A DNA stretch of 7,695 nucleotides. Origin: Azonexaceae bacterium. GTDB lineage: Bacteria > Pseudomonadota > Gammaproteobacteria > Burkholderiales > Rhodocyclaceae. Shown here piece after piece: positions 1-7,286 of the stretch. The DNA lies in NCBI GenBank assembly GCA_009469685.1, contig SSTA01000312.1, positions 1 through 7,695 of the forward strand, written 5' to 3'. Every line of letters starts with the position of its first letter. Within the stretch, counting starts at the first letter, position 1. Made by a program: the position numbers and the translations under genes. A model generated the notes under the pieces. That model was not told where the DNA came from, made no database searches, and worked only from the letters and a program-made list of their open reading frames with translations.

Positions 1-613
1 CATCGGCCTTGACGTCGAGCTTGCTGTCGCCAATCGGTATCCCCAGTCCCGAGCGACCCGCCTGGGCTTTGAGGCGCCATTGCGCATCCCCTTGCGGGAT
101 GAGGTAGGCAATGTCCGCACCGTCCACCGAGAACAAGGGTATCCAGCCGTAATATTCGGTGAAGGGGCGCACCCAGGGGTATGCGTAGCCTACATTGCGG
201 ATGTCGGACATCAAAAAGGCGTCATAACCAACGCGGCCGACGCGGACATCGAGTTGGGGGGTCGGCTTGAAGCCCGCGTAGGCGAGCTCTATGACATGGG
301 TGGCATGGGTGGAAACCTGATCGCGGAACACGGCCTGGGCGACCAAATCGACGACCGGATTAACGCGATACTCCGCTTGTATGCCAAGGCGGCTATCCCG
401 CTGCCAGGTGCCGCTGCCCATGTTTGAATCGGGGCGCTGGCTGACATCGCGGATCGCGACGATGTCGTTCCTGTTGTCCTGCACGTAACCCAGCGTGCCG
501 TACCCGCTGAAGCGCAGGCCTCCGGTGGATTGCGCCTGGACAGTAGTTGCCGGCAGCACACCCAGAAGCGTGACCAGGGCAACAAAAAAGGCGCGGAGCA
601 CGGTGTCTTGCAT
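1..613 (-). CDS. Porin-like outer-membrane beta-barrel protein, N-terminal part
   Basis: The reading frame runs leftwards from an ATG at 613-611 without a stop to the window edge, giving 204 residues; the C-terminal part lies outside. Residues 1-27 form a signal peptide: short polar start, hydrophobic core at about 8-22 (rich in F, V, L), then a VQA cleavage site before QST. The mature start (LRFSGYGTLGYV) and the following alternation of polar and aromatic residues (for example RLGIQAEYRV, LDVRVGRVGY) resemble transmembrane strands of a porin. Residues 130-160 are rich in Tyr, Trp, Arg and Pro, as in barrel or constriction-loop segments of phosphate-selective-porin-like proteins. The exact family and substrate cannot be read from this fragment. 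No strong Shine-Dalgarno lies before the ATG, but the signal peptide directly after it supports this start. The gene is divergent from the HD-domain gene at 974. Location is inferred to be the outer membrane. Confidence 0.8.
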   Translation of the reverse strand, partial: MQDTVLRAFFVALVTLLGVLPATTVQAQSTGGLRFSGYGTLGYVQDNRNDIVAIRDVSQRPDSNMGSGTWQRDSRLGIQAEYRVNPVVDLVAQAVFRDQVSTHATHVIELAYAGFKPTPQLDVRVGRVGYDAFLMSDIRNVGYAYPWVRPFTEYYGWIPLFSVDGADIAYLIPQGDAQWRLKAQAGRSGLGIPIGDSKLDVKAD

Positions 614-973
614 GGGGATGGGAATTGGGGTGAAAACTCTCAGCGGAATGATAAGCCAGAGTGGGCGGGAGGCGCTTCGTCAGTATGATGGCAAGAAGGT
701 AAGGGTGGTCATAGGGTTTACCCGCCGGGTGCGGGCATTCCTCAGCAGACGATTATGCGCATTTGGCAAGCAGCCGTCTGTCAGCGGATACTCTCCAGCA
801 GTCGGCGGGGATATCGGTCTCAGTGGCGCTGAAGTCATGGCATTCAGGCATAAGCCGTTGTTTCCATGGGAAAGCGGCGTCGATGCGCTGAGCAAGGTCC
901 GGATTCAGCCGATGCGTGCTTTGACACACAGGACCACGGCCTTGAGAAACGCCGCAAGAAATGAGGAATCGCC
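614..973. other. Divergent intergenic region, 360 bp, no gene seen
   Basis: This gap separates the start of the minus-strand porin-like gene from the start of the plus-strand HD-domain gene, so promoters for both should lie here. Short open frames exist on both strands, but their translations (Arg/Ser/Pro-rich, no domain-like pattern) look like chance frames of GC-rich DNA. A perfect TTGACA box is at 921-926, but no good -10 box follows at 15-18 bp. A short inverted repeat, CCCGC-CGGGT-GCGGG, occupies 721-735 without a T tract. A good ribosome binding site (GAGGA, 963-967) serves the gene at 974. Confidence 0.6.
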
Positions 974-1405
974 ATGAGCACACTCGAACGCGCCATTGAA
1001 ATTGCAGCTCTCGCCCATGCCGGCCAGGTCGACAAGGCTGGAGAACCGTACATCCTTCACCCCCTTAGGGTCATGCTGCGTGTCTCCGGCACCCATGAGC
1101 GCATGGCTGCGGTCTTGCACGACGTCGTCGAGGATACTTCTGTCACACTGGAGCAGCTCTCCCGAGAAGGTTTCCCTACGGCAGTCCTGGTTGCCGTCGA
1201 GGCCCTCACCAAGACTTCGGGCGAATCCCGACTGCAGGCCGCCGCTCGGGCAGCAGCCAATCCCATTGCGCGGATCGTCAAACTGGCAGACAACGCAGAA
1301 AACATGGATATCAGCCGCATCCCGGAACCGACCGAGAAAGACTTCGCTCGTCTCAAGGAGTACGAGCAGGTCCGTGCCCTGCTGCTGGCACAGGGCACAA
1401 GCTAG
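974..1405 (+). CDS. Small HD-domain (p)ppGpp hydrolase-like protein (SpoT/MESH1 type)
   Basis: This 143-residue protein is a stand-alone HD-type phosphohydrolase domain. Its motifs follow the hydrolase half of RelA/SpoT proteins in order: H15 in AHAGQ, then KAGEPYILHP (K21, G23, P25, H29), the metal-binding H49-D50 followed by E53-D54 in LHDVVED, and KLADNAEN at 103-110 with D106. Members of this family remove the 3'-pyrophosphate of (p)ppGpp using Mn2+; human MESH1 and bacterial small alarmone hydrolases are of similar compact size, and MESH1 also acts on NADPH. There is no synthetase, TGS or ACT domain. All metal-ligand positions are kept, so activity is plausible; the true substrate is inferred. 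The protein is probably cytoplasmic: no signal or membrane segment. GAGGA sits 6 bases before the ATG and fixes the start. It is followed by a 163-bp gap before the next plus-strand gene, so it may be its own unit. Confidence 0.85.
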   Translation: MSTLERAIEIAALAHAGQVDKAGEPYILHPLRVMLRVSGTHERMAAVLHDVVEDTSVTLEQLSREGFPTAVLVAVEALTKTSGESRLQAAARAAANPIARIVKLADNAENMDISRIPEPTEKDFARLKEYEQVRALLLAQGTS

Positions 1406-1522
1406 ACTCTGGCTCGCCCAGGGGCATCCTGCGGCCGTCCAGCGTTATGGACCGGTTCGCTGTGCCGGGGAGTTCCTGGATGAGATGAATCGCGCTGGAG
1501 TTTGCCAGCCCATCGATCAGTC

Positions 1523-1551
1523 TCGACAGCGCTGCAAGATGCCCGTATCGT
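1523..1551 (+). promoter_or_regulatory. Candidate sigma-70 promoter for the binding protein-kinase operon
   Basis: TCGACA (1523-1528, five of six matches to TTGACA) and TATCGT (1546-1551, four of six to TATAAT) are separated by exactly 17 bases. Transcription would begin near 1558, giving a leader of only about ten bases that carries the GGAGG ribosome binding site at 1561-1565. The match is by eye and the -10 box is imperfect, so this is tentative. The rest of the 1406-1568 gap shows no gene; a small inverted repeat (GTCCA 1437-1441 with TGGAC 1448-1452) has no T tract. Confidence 0.3.
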
Positions 1552-1568
1552 AAGACCTCTGGAGGCAT

Positions 1569-2321
1569 ATGCGATTCGGATCGAGATGTTCAGGCAAACG
1601 GATTTCTTGGCTCGGCGGACTGCTGCTGACCTGGAGCCTGTCCGTCCAGGGGGCGGCGCTACGGGTCTGTGCGTCCGACTGGCCGCCCTTCACGGTTCCC
1701 GGAGAGGCCGGCCAGCAGGTTTCCGGGATACTTGCAGAGCGGGTGACCAAGGCCTTTCGGAAGGCGGGTTACGATGCCGTAGTCCATGTGGTGGCCTGGG
1801 AACGCTGTCTCCGGGACCTGGCCGATGGATTCTACGCGGCGGCCTATCCAGCGGCTTACCGCAAGGAACGCGAGGCGTTTCTCGTTTATCCGGCGTCGCG
1901 GCTGGAGACTCTGGACTACGTGGCCGTTGTCCGGAAAGGCGCTGCGCCAGGTTGGCGTTCGGCTCAAGGCGTCGGCTCCTTGCCCCAGCCGGTCGGGGTT
2001 CCACGGGCTTGGGCTCTGGCCGAGGATATCGCCGAAGTTCCCGGACTGGTCCTTGACCAGAATTCAGAAACCATGGAGCAGAATCTGCGCAAACTGAAGG
2101 CGGGCCACCTGGGGACGGCGCTGGTGGAGGTGCGCACGGCGCAGGTGCTCTTGCCGCGCATTGACCCCCAAGGTCTGCTCGAGGTGCTGCCCGAACCTGC
2201 CTTGGTCGGGCGGGCCGCTTATCTGGTTTTCAGCCGTCAGGCTCTGGGGACTTCGGGCGCCCGGCAGATCGCAGAGAGAGCGGCGAAGGCCCTGGCGGGA
2301 GCGGGTGGGGGCGAGCGATGA
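1569..2321 (+). CDS. Periplasmic solute-binding protein, family 3 (sensor partner)
   Basis: This 250-residue protein is an amino-acid-type periplasmic binding protein (SBP_bac_3 fold). An N-terminal signal peptide covers about residues 1-29: basic start ([10 protein letters not shown]), hydrophobic core [11 protein letters not shown], cleavage near VQGA. The mature part opens with [12 protein letters not shown], the usual first strand and ligand-pocket loop of the family. The segment [18 protein letters not shown] (53-70) and [19 protein letters not shown] (77-95) follow the expected order; C34 and C80 could form a disulfide. Length is typical. No ABC permease or ATPase gene is next to it. 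Instead its TGA overlaps the kinase ATG (ATGA at 2318-2321), so it probably presents a ligand to the kinase rather than feeding a transporter; that role is inferred. GGAGG at 1561-1565, three bases from the ATG, is close but strong. The ligand is not predictable. Confidence 0.85.
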   Translation: MRFGSRCSGKRISWLGGLLLTWSLSVQGAALRVCASDWPPFTVPGEAGQQVSGILAERVTKAFRKAGYDAVVHVVAWERCLRDLADGFYAAAYPAAYRKEREAFLVYPASRLETLDYVAVVRKGAAPGWRSAQGVGSLPQPVGVPRAWALAEDIAEVPGLVLDQNSETMEQNLRKLKAGHLGTALVEVRTAQVLLPRIDPQGLLEVLPEPALVGRAAYLVFSRQALGTSGARQIAERAAKALAGAGGGER

Positions 2322-5002
2322 AGGAGGGAAAGCTGCTTCGCCTGTGGCGGGAGAGCGTTCTTTTCCGCCTCGCAGTCCTGGCAGTGGGCTCGGTCTGGGT
2401 GGTCTTTACGCTTTACTCGACGCTGAATATCAAGATTCGCTATGACGAACGGGAAGCGGCGCTCAACGAATTGTCCGAGCGCCTCGTTATCCTGATGTCG
2501 GAATCCTTGGCAAGGCCGCTTTTCGATTTCAACACGGTGGCGGTGGCCAGTGCTGCCCGTGCGTTGGCCGGCCTGCCGGACGTGCTGGGCGTGCGCGTGC
2601 TCGATGCCGAGGGCGCCGTCGTCGCGCGTTTCGGCGATTTTGGCGTGGCCGAAGGCGCTTCCTTGGTGGCAAGCCGGATGATTGTCTATGCCGACGCGTA
2701 TCGAACGGTTCCCGTAGGGCGGGTGGAAGTCACCGTCTCGAAGTCCCGTCTTGCCGGCGAATTCACCAAGCTTGTCCTTGAGGCCTTGCTGCTCAACGGC
2801 GTGCTTACCGGAGCCATGGTGGTTGGCCTCGCCATCGGGTTTCGGAACGCAGGTCGCCCTTTCAGCAGTACCCTCGCAGCCCTGGAAAAGTTGGTCGCCA
2901 ACGATCTCGACATCCAGGTGGAAGGCGTCGAGCGCGAGGACGAGCTGGGTTCTCTCGCGCGGGCCGTCCTGCATTTCCGGGACGTCCTGCGGGGGCTGCG
3001 CGAAGCCGAAGCATCCTCGCTCCATTTGATCGCCGAAATGAACGCCGTTCTGGCCAACGCTCTGGTGGGCATCGGGGTTACCCATGAAACGCTCCTGGTT
3101 TCGAGCAATCGAAGGCTTGAGGAGATTCTCGGCTATGCCCCCGGAGAGCTCCCTGGTCGGCCGGTGGAGACCTTCTTCGCCGACGGGGATGAATTTCGCC
3201 GTGTCTGGGGAGAAGCCGCGGGAGCACTCCAGGGCGGCGGGAGCTTTTCCTGCGAGGCTCGCCTTCGGCGGCGCAGTGGCGAGATCTTTTGGGGTGCCCT
3301 GTCCGGGCGAGCCAACGATTCCGGCAGGCCGATGGCGGTACGAACTTGGATCGTAGCGGATATCACCGAGCGGCGCCGGGCGGAGCAGGAATTGACCAGC
3401 TATAAGAATCGCCTGGAGGTTCTGGTTGCAGAACGAACCCGGGACCTGGAGAGCGCCCGCCTGGAAGCGGATGCGGCCAATTCCGCCAAGGGGCGCTTTC
3501 TGGCGACCATGAGCCACGAGATTCGTACGCCGATGAATGCCATCATCGGCATGTCTCAATTGGCCCTGAAGACCGATCTTCCCCCCAGGCAGGCGGACTA
3601 TGTACGCAAGATTCGCGATTCGGCCCGGATTCTCCTGGGGCTGATCAACGATATCCTCGACTTCTCCAAGATCGAGGCGGGAAGGTTGCAGCTTGAGGAG
3701 ACGGCATTCAGCCTCGAACGGGTGATCGACCAGGTGGGCGTTTTCGCCCAACCCTTGGCGCTGGAGAAGGGACTCGACTACCGCGTCGAAGTCGATGGTG
3801 CGGCTCCCGGCTTCCTGGTGGGAGACGCGCTGAGGCTTACTCAGGTACTGACCAATCTGGTCGGCAATGCCATCAAATTCACGACCATGGGCCAGGTCGA
3901 GGTGGGTTGTCGATGCGATTATCGAGACGAGGCGAGCGCAGTCCTCGCCTTTTTCGTCCGGGATACCGGAATCGGGATTCGTGCCGAGCAGCAGGCGGAA
4001 CTCTTTCAACCCTTCAAACAGGCGGATGCCGCCACCACTCGCAAGTACGGCGGAACCGGCCTCGGGCTGGCGATCTGCCGGCAACTCGTGAACCTGATGG
4101 GGGGTACGATACGCGTCGATAGCGTTCCGGGAGAGGGAAGCATCTTCCAGTTCAGCGTTCGCTTTCGTCTGGCGGAGGGCGAGTCGCGAACCTTGGTCGA
4201 GCGGGATGCCGAGGCCCGGATCGGCGACGAATCGCTTCCGCCCACCGTGGTTTCGGGCTTCAGCGTCCTGCTTGCCGAGGATAACCGGTTCAACCAGCAG
4301 ATTGCGCTCGAAATTCTGGGCGACGCCGGCGTAGTTGCCGAAGTGGCCGAGAACGGGCGCGAGGTTCTCGAACGGCTGGCGGTCAAGCCCTTCGACCTGG
4401 TGTTGATGGACGTCATGATGCCGGAGATGGATGGCCTCGAAGCCACACGGAGAATCCGGTCGAACGTGCTTTGGCGCTCTCTGCCGGTCATCGCCTTGAC
4501 AGCCAATGCCAGTCGGGACGATAGACAGCTTTGTCTTGATGCCGGGATGGACGATGTCGTGACCAAACCCTTTGAGCCCGGCGACCTTTTCCGCATTCTG
4601 CGCCAGTATGGGCGCATTGCGGAACCCGCTCCAGACAAAGCGCATTTGGAAGCGGATCAAGCGCTGGGGGAGCGAAGGGATTTTCCCGGCATCGATTTTC
4701 CGGCGCTGCTGTCCCGTATGCAGGGCAAGGAAGCGGTGGTGTTGCGCTTGCTCAAGCTCTTCCGCAATCAGGCGGCCGACGCCGCAGGCCGCATTTCGGC
4801 TACCCTGGCCGCGGGCGAGCGGGAAGCGGCCATCCGCCTTGCCCATACGCTTAAAGGCAGCGCCGCCAACGTTTCAGCCACAGACCTCTACCAGTTGGCA
4901 GGCGAAGTGGAAAGGCAAATCAAGGCCGGAGATCAGCCCGATTTCAGTGCCTTGACGGCCGAAGTCAACCGAGTCCTTGCCGGACTGGCCGCGCTTGACT
5001 GA
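2318..5002 (+). CDS. Hybrid sensor histidine kinase: TM-sensor-TM-HAMP-PAS-HisKA-HATPase-REC-HPt
   Basis: This 894-residue inner-membrane kinase should autophosphorylate on His and pass phosphate His-Asp-His along its own domains. Order: membrane segment about 14-34; periplasmic sensor 35-152 with LARPLFDFN and [12 protein letters not shown] typical of small PAS-like/CHASE sensors; second membrane segment 153-175; HAMP about 176-228; PAS about 238-350 ending [12 protein letters not shown]; short coiled coil 352-388; HisKA with [11 protein letters not shown]400; HATPase with N box [12 protein letters not shown] (N513, N517), DTGIGI (549-554), LFQPFKQAD (562-570) and GGTGLGLAI (578-586); receiver with E654-D655, phospho-acceptor D698, T728 and K750; HPt with [11 protein letters not shown]843. 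All catalytic residues are present. The architecture is BarA/ArcB-like. The start overlaps the binding-protein stop (ATGA), implying translational coupling and joint function. A cognate response regulator with an output domain is not in this window and must be elsewhere. Confidence 0.93.
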   Translation: MKEGKLLRLWRESVLFRLAVLAVGSVWVVFTLYSTLNIKIRYDEREAALNELSERLVILMSESLARPLFDFNTVAVASAARALAGLPDVLGVRVLDAEGAVVARFGDFGVAEGASLVASRMIVYADAYRTVPVGRVEVTVSKSRLAGEFTKLVLEALLLNGVLTGAMVVGLAIGFRNAGRPFSSTLAALEKLVANDLDIQVEGVEREDELGSLARAVLHFRDVLRGLREAEASSLHLIAEMNAVLANALVGIGVTHETLLVSSNRRLEEILGYAPGELPGRPVETFFADGDEFRRVWGEAAGALQGGGSFSCEARLRRRSGEIFWGALSGRANDSGRPMAVRTWIVADITERRRAEQELTSYKNRLEVLVAERTRDLESARLEADAANSAKGRFLATMSHEIRTPMNAIIGMSQLALKTDLPPRQADYVRKIRDSARILLGLINDILDFSKIEAGRLQLEETAFSLERVIDQVGVFAQPLALEKGLDYRVEVDGAAPGFLVGDALRLTQVLTNLVGNAIKFTTMGQVEVGCRCDYRDEASAVLAFFVRDTGIGIRAEQQAELFQPFKQADAATTRKYGGTGLGLAICRQLVNLMGGTIRVDSVPGEGSIFQFSVRFRLAEGESRTLVERDAEARIGDESLPPTVVSGFSVLLAEDNRFNQQIALEILGDAGVVAEVAENGREVLERLAVKPFDLVLMDVMMPEMDGLEATRRIRSNVLWRSLPVIALTANASRDDRQLCLDAGMDDVVTKPFEPGDLFRILRQYGRIAEPAPDKAHLEADQALGERRDFPGIDFPALLSRMQGKEAVVLRLLKLFRNQAADAAGRISATLAAGEREAAIRLAHTLKGSAANVSATDLYQLAGEVERQIKAGDQPDFSALTAEVNRVLAGLAALD

Positions 5003-5059
5003 AGCAAGCCGTCCAGACGTTGGATGCCTTCCGTTGCGCCAATTCGAGTAGGCCGACGC

Positions 5060-5650
5060 TCAAGCGACCAAATAGGGCGCAAACCAGTCCATGGCCATTG
5101 CAGCAGGGATGCCGCCCGACGGAACCCTGCGCAGTTCCCATGGGCCTGCCAGATGGGTGGCGGCGCGGCGAAAAGAGGACGCGGACACTTCGTCCTCGAT
5201 ATCGGCCAGCATCTGCACGGGCGAAGAAAGCACCTCGAGGTACTGCAATCCGGCGCCATCGATCAGTCCGCCATGGCAAGCCAGGCAGCGTATCTGGCGG
5301 TCCCGGCGAGCGGCGACTCGGACGGCGGCAGGAGTGACGGCGGCTTCGGCAAAAATGGCGAGGGGCAGTTCGGCCGTATCCGGGTCTGTGGCGACGAGTT
5401 CGAGCACCTGAAGAAGCCGGTCCGCCAGCAGCGGAACGTTGTGGGCATTGTCGGCAAATGCAATTTCCTGGCCCGTCAGGAGATGGAGTACGAGGCAGGC
5501 ATATTGGCGGGCGTGCGCCGCCGCGATGGTATTGGCGTGGGACGACGCATGCAGCGATGCGGCGAGCACCAGTCCCCGCGCGCTGGTGGGAGCTTCCAGC
5601 AGGCCGGCGAGGCGGCCGTGGCCGGTGGGAAAGGAAATATCCCGTTTCAC
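5060..5650 (-). CDS. Degenerate alpha/beta-hydrolase-like protein joined to the amr operon
   Basis: This 196-residue protein resembles the small dienelactone-hydrolase-like alpha/beta hydrolases of about 210 residues. Matching blocks are ARGLVLAASLHASSHA (25-39, where the family has an HGSGSS oxyanion-type loop), CLVLHLLTGQE (52-62), LPLAIFAEAAVT (95-106, the nucleophile elbow), RCLACHGG (121-128), SPVQMLADIEDEV (143-155) and ELRRVPSGG (172-180), closing with MDWFAPYL. At the elbow the expected G-x-S-x-G reads A-E-A-A-V, so Ser is replaced by A103; the usual Asp position has E152 and the usual His position has I181. It is therefore probably not a hydrolase. The alignment is from memory of the family, not computed. 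The start is GTG at 5650-5648, overlapping the stop of the radical SAM gene as GTGA; an upstream ATG at 5794 would overlap that gene by about 145 bases and give a basic, low-complexity extension. The protein looks cytoplasmic: no signal or membrane segment is visible. Confidence 0.7.
   Translation of the reverse strand: MKRDISFPTGHGRLAGLLEAPTSARGLVLAASLHASSHANTIAAAHARQYACLVLHLLTGQEIAFADNAHNVPLLADRLLQVLELVATDPDTAELPLAIFAEAAVTPAAVRVAARRDRQIRCLACHGGLIDGAGLQYLEVLSSPVQMLADIEDEVSASSFRRAATHLAGPWELRRVPSGGIPAAMAMDWFAPYLVA
5647..5650 (-). other. GTGA stop/start overlap, amrS to hydrolase-like gene
   Basis: The TGA of the radical SAM gene (5649-5647) shares three bases with a GTG start (5650-5648) of the next gene. 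There is only a weak Shine-Dalgarno in front, so re-initiation by terminating ribosomes is the likely way the downstream gene is translated. This decides the start of the hydrolase-like gene. Confidence 0.65.
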
Positions 5651-6741
5651 GACGCGATTTGAATCGGGATCCGCCGGGGGCCGAAAGCGCGTCGGCCCTC
5701 TCCGGCACTTCGATCGAAGCGGCCGGGGACACGGTGACCGCATTCGGGACAGAGGCCGTCGGGTCCCAGACGGTTTTCCAGGATGGCGTACCAATCACGG
5801 ACGACCAGGGGAGTGCCGCAACCCGGGCAGTGGGTAGTTCCGCCGTCGGCATCGTGGACGTTGCCGGTATACACGAAATGAAGCCCATGGTCGCGGGCGA
5901 TGCGCCGGGCGCGGCTGAGGGATTGCGGTGGAGTGGGGGGCGTATCCGGCATCTTCCAGTCGGGGTGAAAGGCGGTGAAATGGACGGGAACGTCCGGGCC
6001 GAGTTCGCGGAAAACCCAGTCGGCCAGAGACGAGATTTCTTCGTCGGAATCGTTTTGACCCGGGATCAAGAGGGTGGTGATCTCCAGCCAGCAGGCCGTT
6101 TCATGGCGGATATAGACGAGGGTCTCGAGGACGGGTGCCAAGTGCGCGCTGCAAAGCTTCTTGTAGAAACCCTCGGTGAAAGCCTTGAGGTCTACGTTGG
6201 TTGCATCCATGGCGGCAAAGAACTCGCGGCGCGGGTTCGCGTGGATGTACCCGGCAGTGACGGCGACGTTGAGTACGCCGACCGCACGGCAGGCGGCGGC
6301 GACGTCGAGGGCGTACTCGGCAAAGATCACCGGATCGTTGTAGGTGTATGCCACCGATACTGCCCCGTTGCGCCGCGCTGCCGAAGCGATCGCTTCCGGT
6401 GTGGCGGAATCCATCAGTCTATCCATGTCGCGGGACTTGGAGATGTCCCAGTTCTGGCAGAAGCGGCAGGCCAGATTGCAGCCGGCGGTACCGAAGGAGA
6501 GGATCGCCGAACCGGGATGAAAATGATTCAGAGGCTTCTTCTCGACGGGGTCGAGACAGAATCCGGATGACCGTCCCCAGGTGGTGAGGATCATCCTGCC
6601 ACCCTCCATCCGGCGCACGAAGCATGCCCCGCGCTGGCCTTCGTGGAGTTGGCAGTCCCGGGGGCAGAGGTCGCACTGGATGCGCTCGCCGTCGAGGGCG
6701 TGCCACCAGCGGCCCGGATGGGCACTTTCGGCGATCGTCAT
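5647..6741 (-). CDS. amrS: AmmeMemoRadiSam system radical SAM enzyme
   Basis: This 364-residue protein belongs to the radical SAM family found next to AMMECR1 and Memo homologues. Residues 23-40 carry an N-terminal Cys cluster (CDLCPRDC, then C40). The [4Fe-4S]/SAM motif is GTAGCNLACRFCQNWDISK with C88, C92 and C95 (CxxxCxxC). Typical later blocks are YTYNDPVIF (about 132-140), NVDLKAF (about 182-188), TTLLIPGQND, HFTAFHPDWKM and HFVYTGNVHD. A C-terminal zinc-ribbon-like element has C305, C308, C331 and C334 around a VVRDWY segment. The substrate and reaction are not established to my knowledge; reductive SAM cleavage is expected from the motif. The start chosen is ATG 6741-6739, forming an ATGA overlap with the end of amrA, preceded by AAGGA; an in-frame ATG six codons upstream is possible but less well placed. 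The gene is complete and downstream-coupled to the hydrolase-like gene. Confidence 0.93.
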   Translation of the reverse strand: MTIAESAHPGRWWHALDGERIQCDLCPRDCQLHEGQRGACFVRRMEGGRMILTTWGRSSGFCLDPVEKKPLNHFHPGSAILSFGTAGCNLACRFCQNWDISKSRDMDRLMDSATPEAIASAARRNGAVSVAYTYNDPVIFAEYALDVAAACRAVGVLNVAVTAGYIHANPRREFFAAMDATNVDLKAFTEGFYKKLCSAHLAPVLETLVYIRHETACWLEITTLLIPGQNDSDEEISSLADWVFRELGPDVPVHFTAFHPDWKMPDTPPTPPQSLSRARRIARDHGLHFVYTGNVHDADGGTTHCPGCGTPLVVRDWYAILENRLGPDGLCPECGHRVPGRFDRSAGEGRRAFGPRRIPIQIAS

Positions 6742-7286
6742 CCTTCGGCTTCCTTCCATTTATCGACGGTGTAGCGCTCGACGACGACGTCAGGCCCCCA
6801 GTAGGCGGCAGGCAATCCGGCCTTTTGGCGAAGTCGTGCGAGAAACTCCGTCGGTTGGGGCAACTGCTCCCAGACCTGGGGCAGAAAAGTTGCCCGGCGG
6901 TGGCCGGCGGTGAAGATCAACCCGTCGATGCCGGGCCGCAGGGAAGCAATGAGCTCCTTTTCATTCGCGACGTCTAGGCGTTGGGGGGAAGAGAGCAGGG
7001 AGACTTCAACCCGGATCTTCGGCCAATCCTGCAGGGTCAGCGCCGGGAAACGAGGATCGCGGAAAGCAGCGGCCCGCGCATTTTCCCGCACATCGTCGGC
7101 GAGGGGACGGTGGGCTTCCAGGCTGCCTATGCAGCCGCGCAATTCGCCTTGCCGGGTGAGGGTGACAAAGGTGGCGCCTGGCTCGCGCAAGATCGGCGAT
7201 TCGGCCACTGCAGAAACGGGCAGGCCCAGGGTCGCTTCGATGGCTCCCCTGGCCAGAGCCAGGAGGGAGGAGCCCAGGTCAGTCAT
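6738..7286 (-). CDS. amrA: AMMECR1-domain protein (AmmeMemoRadiSam system protein A)
   Basis: This 182-residue protein is a full AMMECR1 domain. The hallmark LRGCIG lies at residues 49-54 within GELRGCIGSLE, preceded by the strand ATFVTLTRQ and followed by PLADDVRENARAAAFRDPRF (about 61-80), all characteristic of the family; the later WPKIRVEVSLLSSPQRL, LIFTAGHRRATFLPQVWEQLP and AYWGPDVVVERY segments also fit. No signal or membrane segment is seen, so it is cytoplasmic. The biochemical role of bacterial AMMECR1 proteins is unknown; co-occurrence with Memo and radical SAM partners is the main clue. The start is ATG 7286-7284, with GAGGA eight bases upstream and an eight-base overlap with the end of amrB; a longer frame up to 7349 would run deep into amrB and is rejected. 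Its stop overlaps the amrS start as ATGA, so all three should be co-translated. Confidence 0.92.
   Translation of the reverse strand: MTDLGSSLLALARGAIEATLGLPVSAVAESPILREPGATFVTLTRQGELRGCIGSLEAHRPLADDVRENARAAAFRDPRFPALTLQDWPKIRVEVSLLSSPQRLDVANEKELIASLRPGIDGLIFTAGHRRATFLPQVWEQLPQPTEFLARLRQKAGLPAAYWGPDVVVERYTVDKWKEAEG

Noticed and set aside
921..949. TTGACA at 921-926 as a promoter for the HD-domain gene.
   Set aside because: At 15-18 bp spacing the downstream hexamers (TTGAGA, GAGAAA and similar) do not resemble TATAAT, so a single good -35 box is not enough.
495..977. A 160-codon plus-strand frame bridging the porin start and the intergenic gap.
   Set aside because: It overlaps the signal peptide region of the minus-strand porin-like gene, has no ribosome binding site that stands out, and its translation is basic and without a pattern.
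1437..1452. Inverted repeat GTCCA-6-TGGAC after the HD-domain gene as a terminator or operator.
   Set aside because: It is short, has no T tract, and such 5-bp repeats are expected by chance at this length.
1353..1568. A 71-codon minus-strand frame abutting the binding-protein start.
   Set aside because: It runs into the 3' end of the HD-domain gene antisense, has no domain-like sequence, and would occupy the likely promoter of the next operon.
2237..4846. An 869-codon open frame on the minus strand lying almost entirely over the kinase gene.
   Set aside because: It is in exact codon register with the kinase, so its stops would require the sense codons TTA, CTA or TCA. These are rare in GC-rich genes, and the kinase simply avoids them. 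The translation is rich in Gly, His, Arg and Gln and shows no domain, whereas the plus strand encodes a complete set of kinase motifs.
4993..5009. A hairpin across the kinase stop codon as an intrinsic terminator.
   Set aside because: It is only a 5-bp stem with a 7-base loop, and no T run follows on either strand.
5458..6570. A 370-codon plus-strand open frame opposite the radical SAM gene.
   Set aside because: The minus strand encodes a complete radical SAM protein with all motifs; the plus-strand product shows no recognisable domain and starts inside the hydrolase-like gene.
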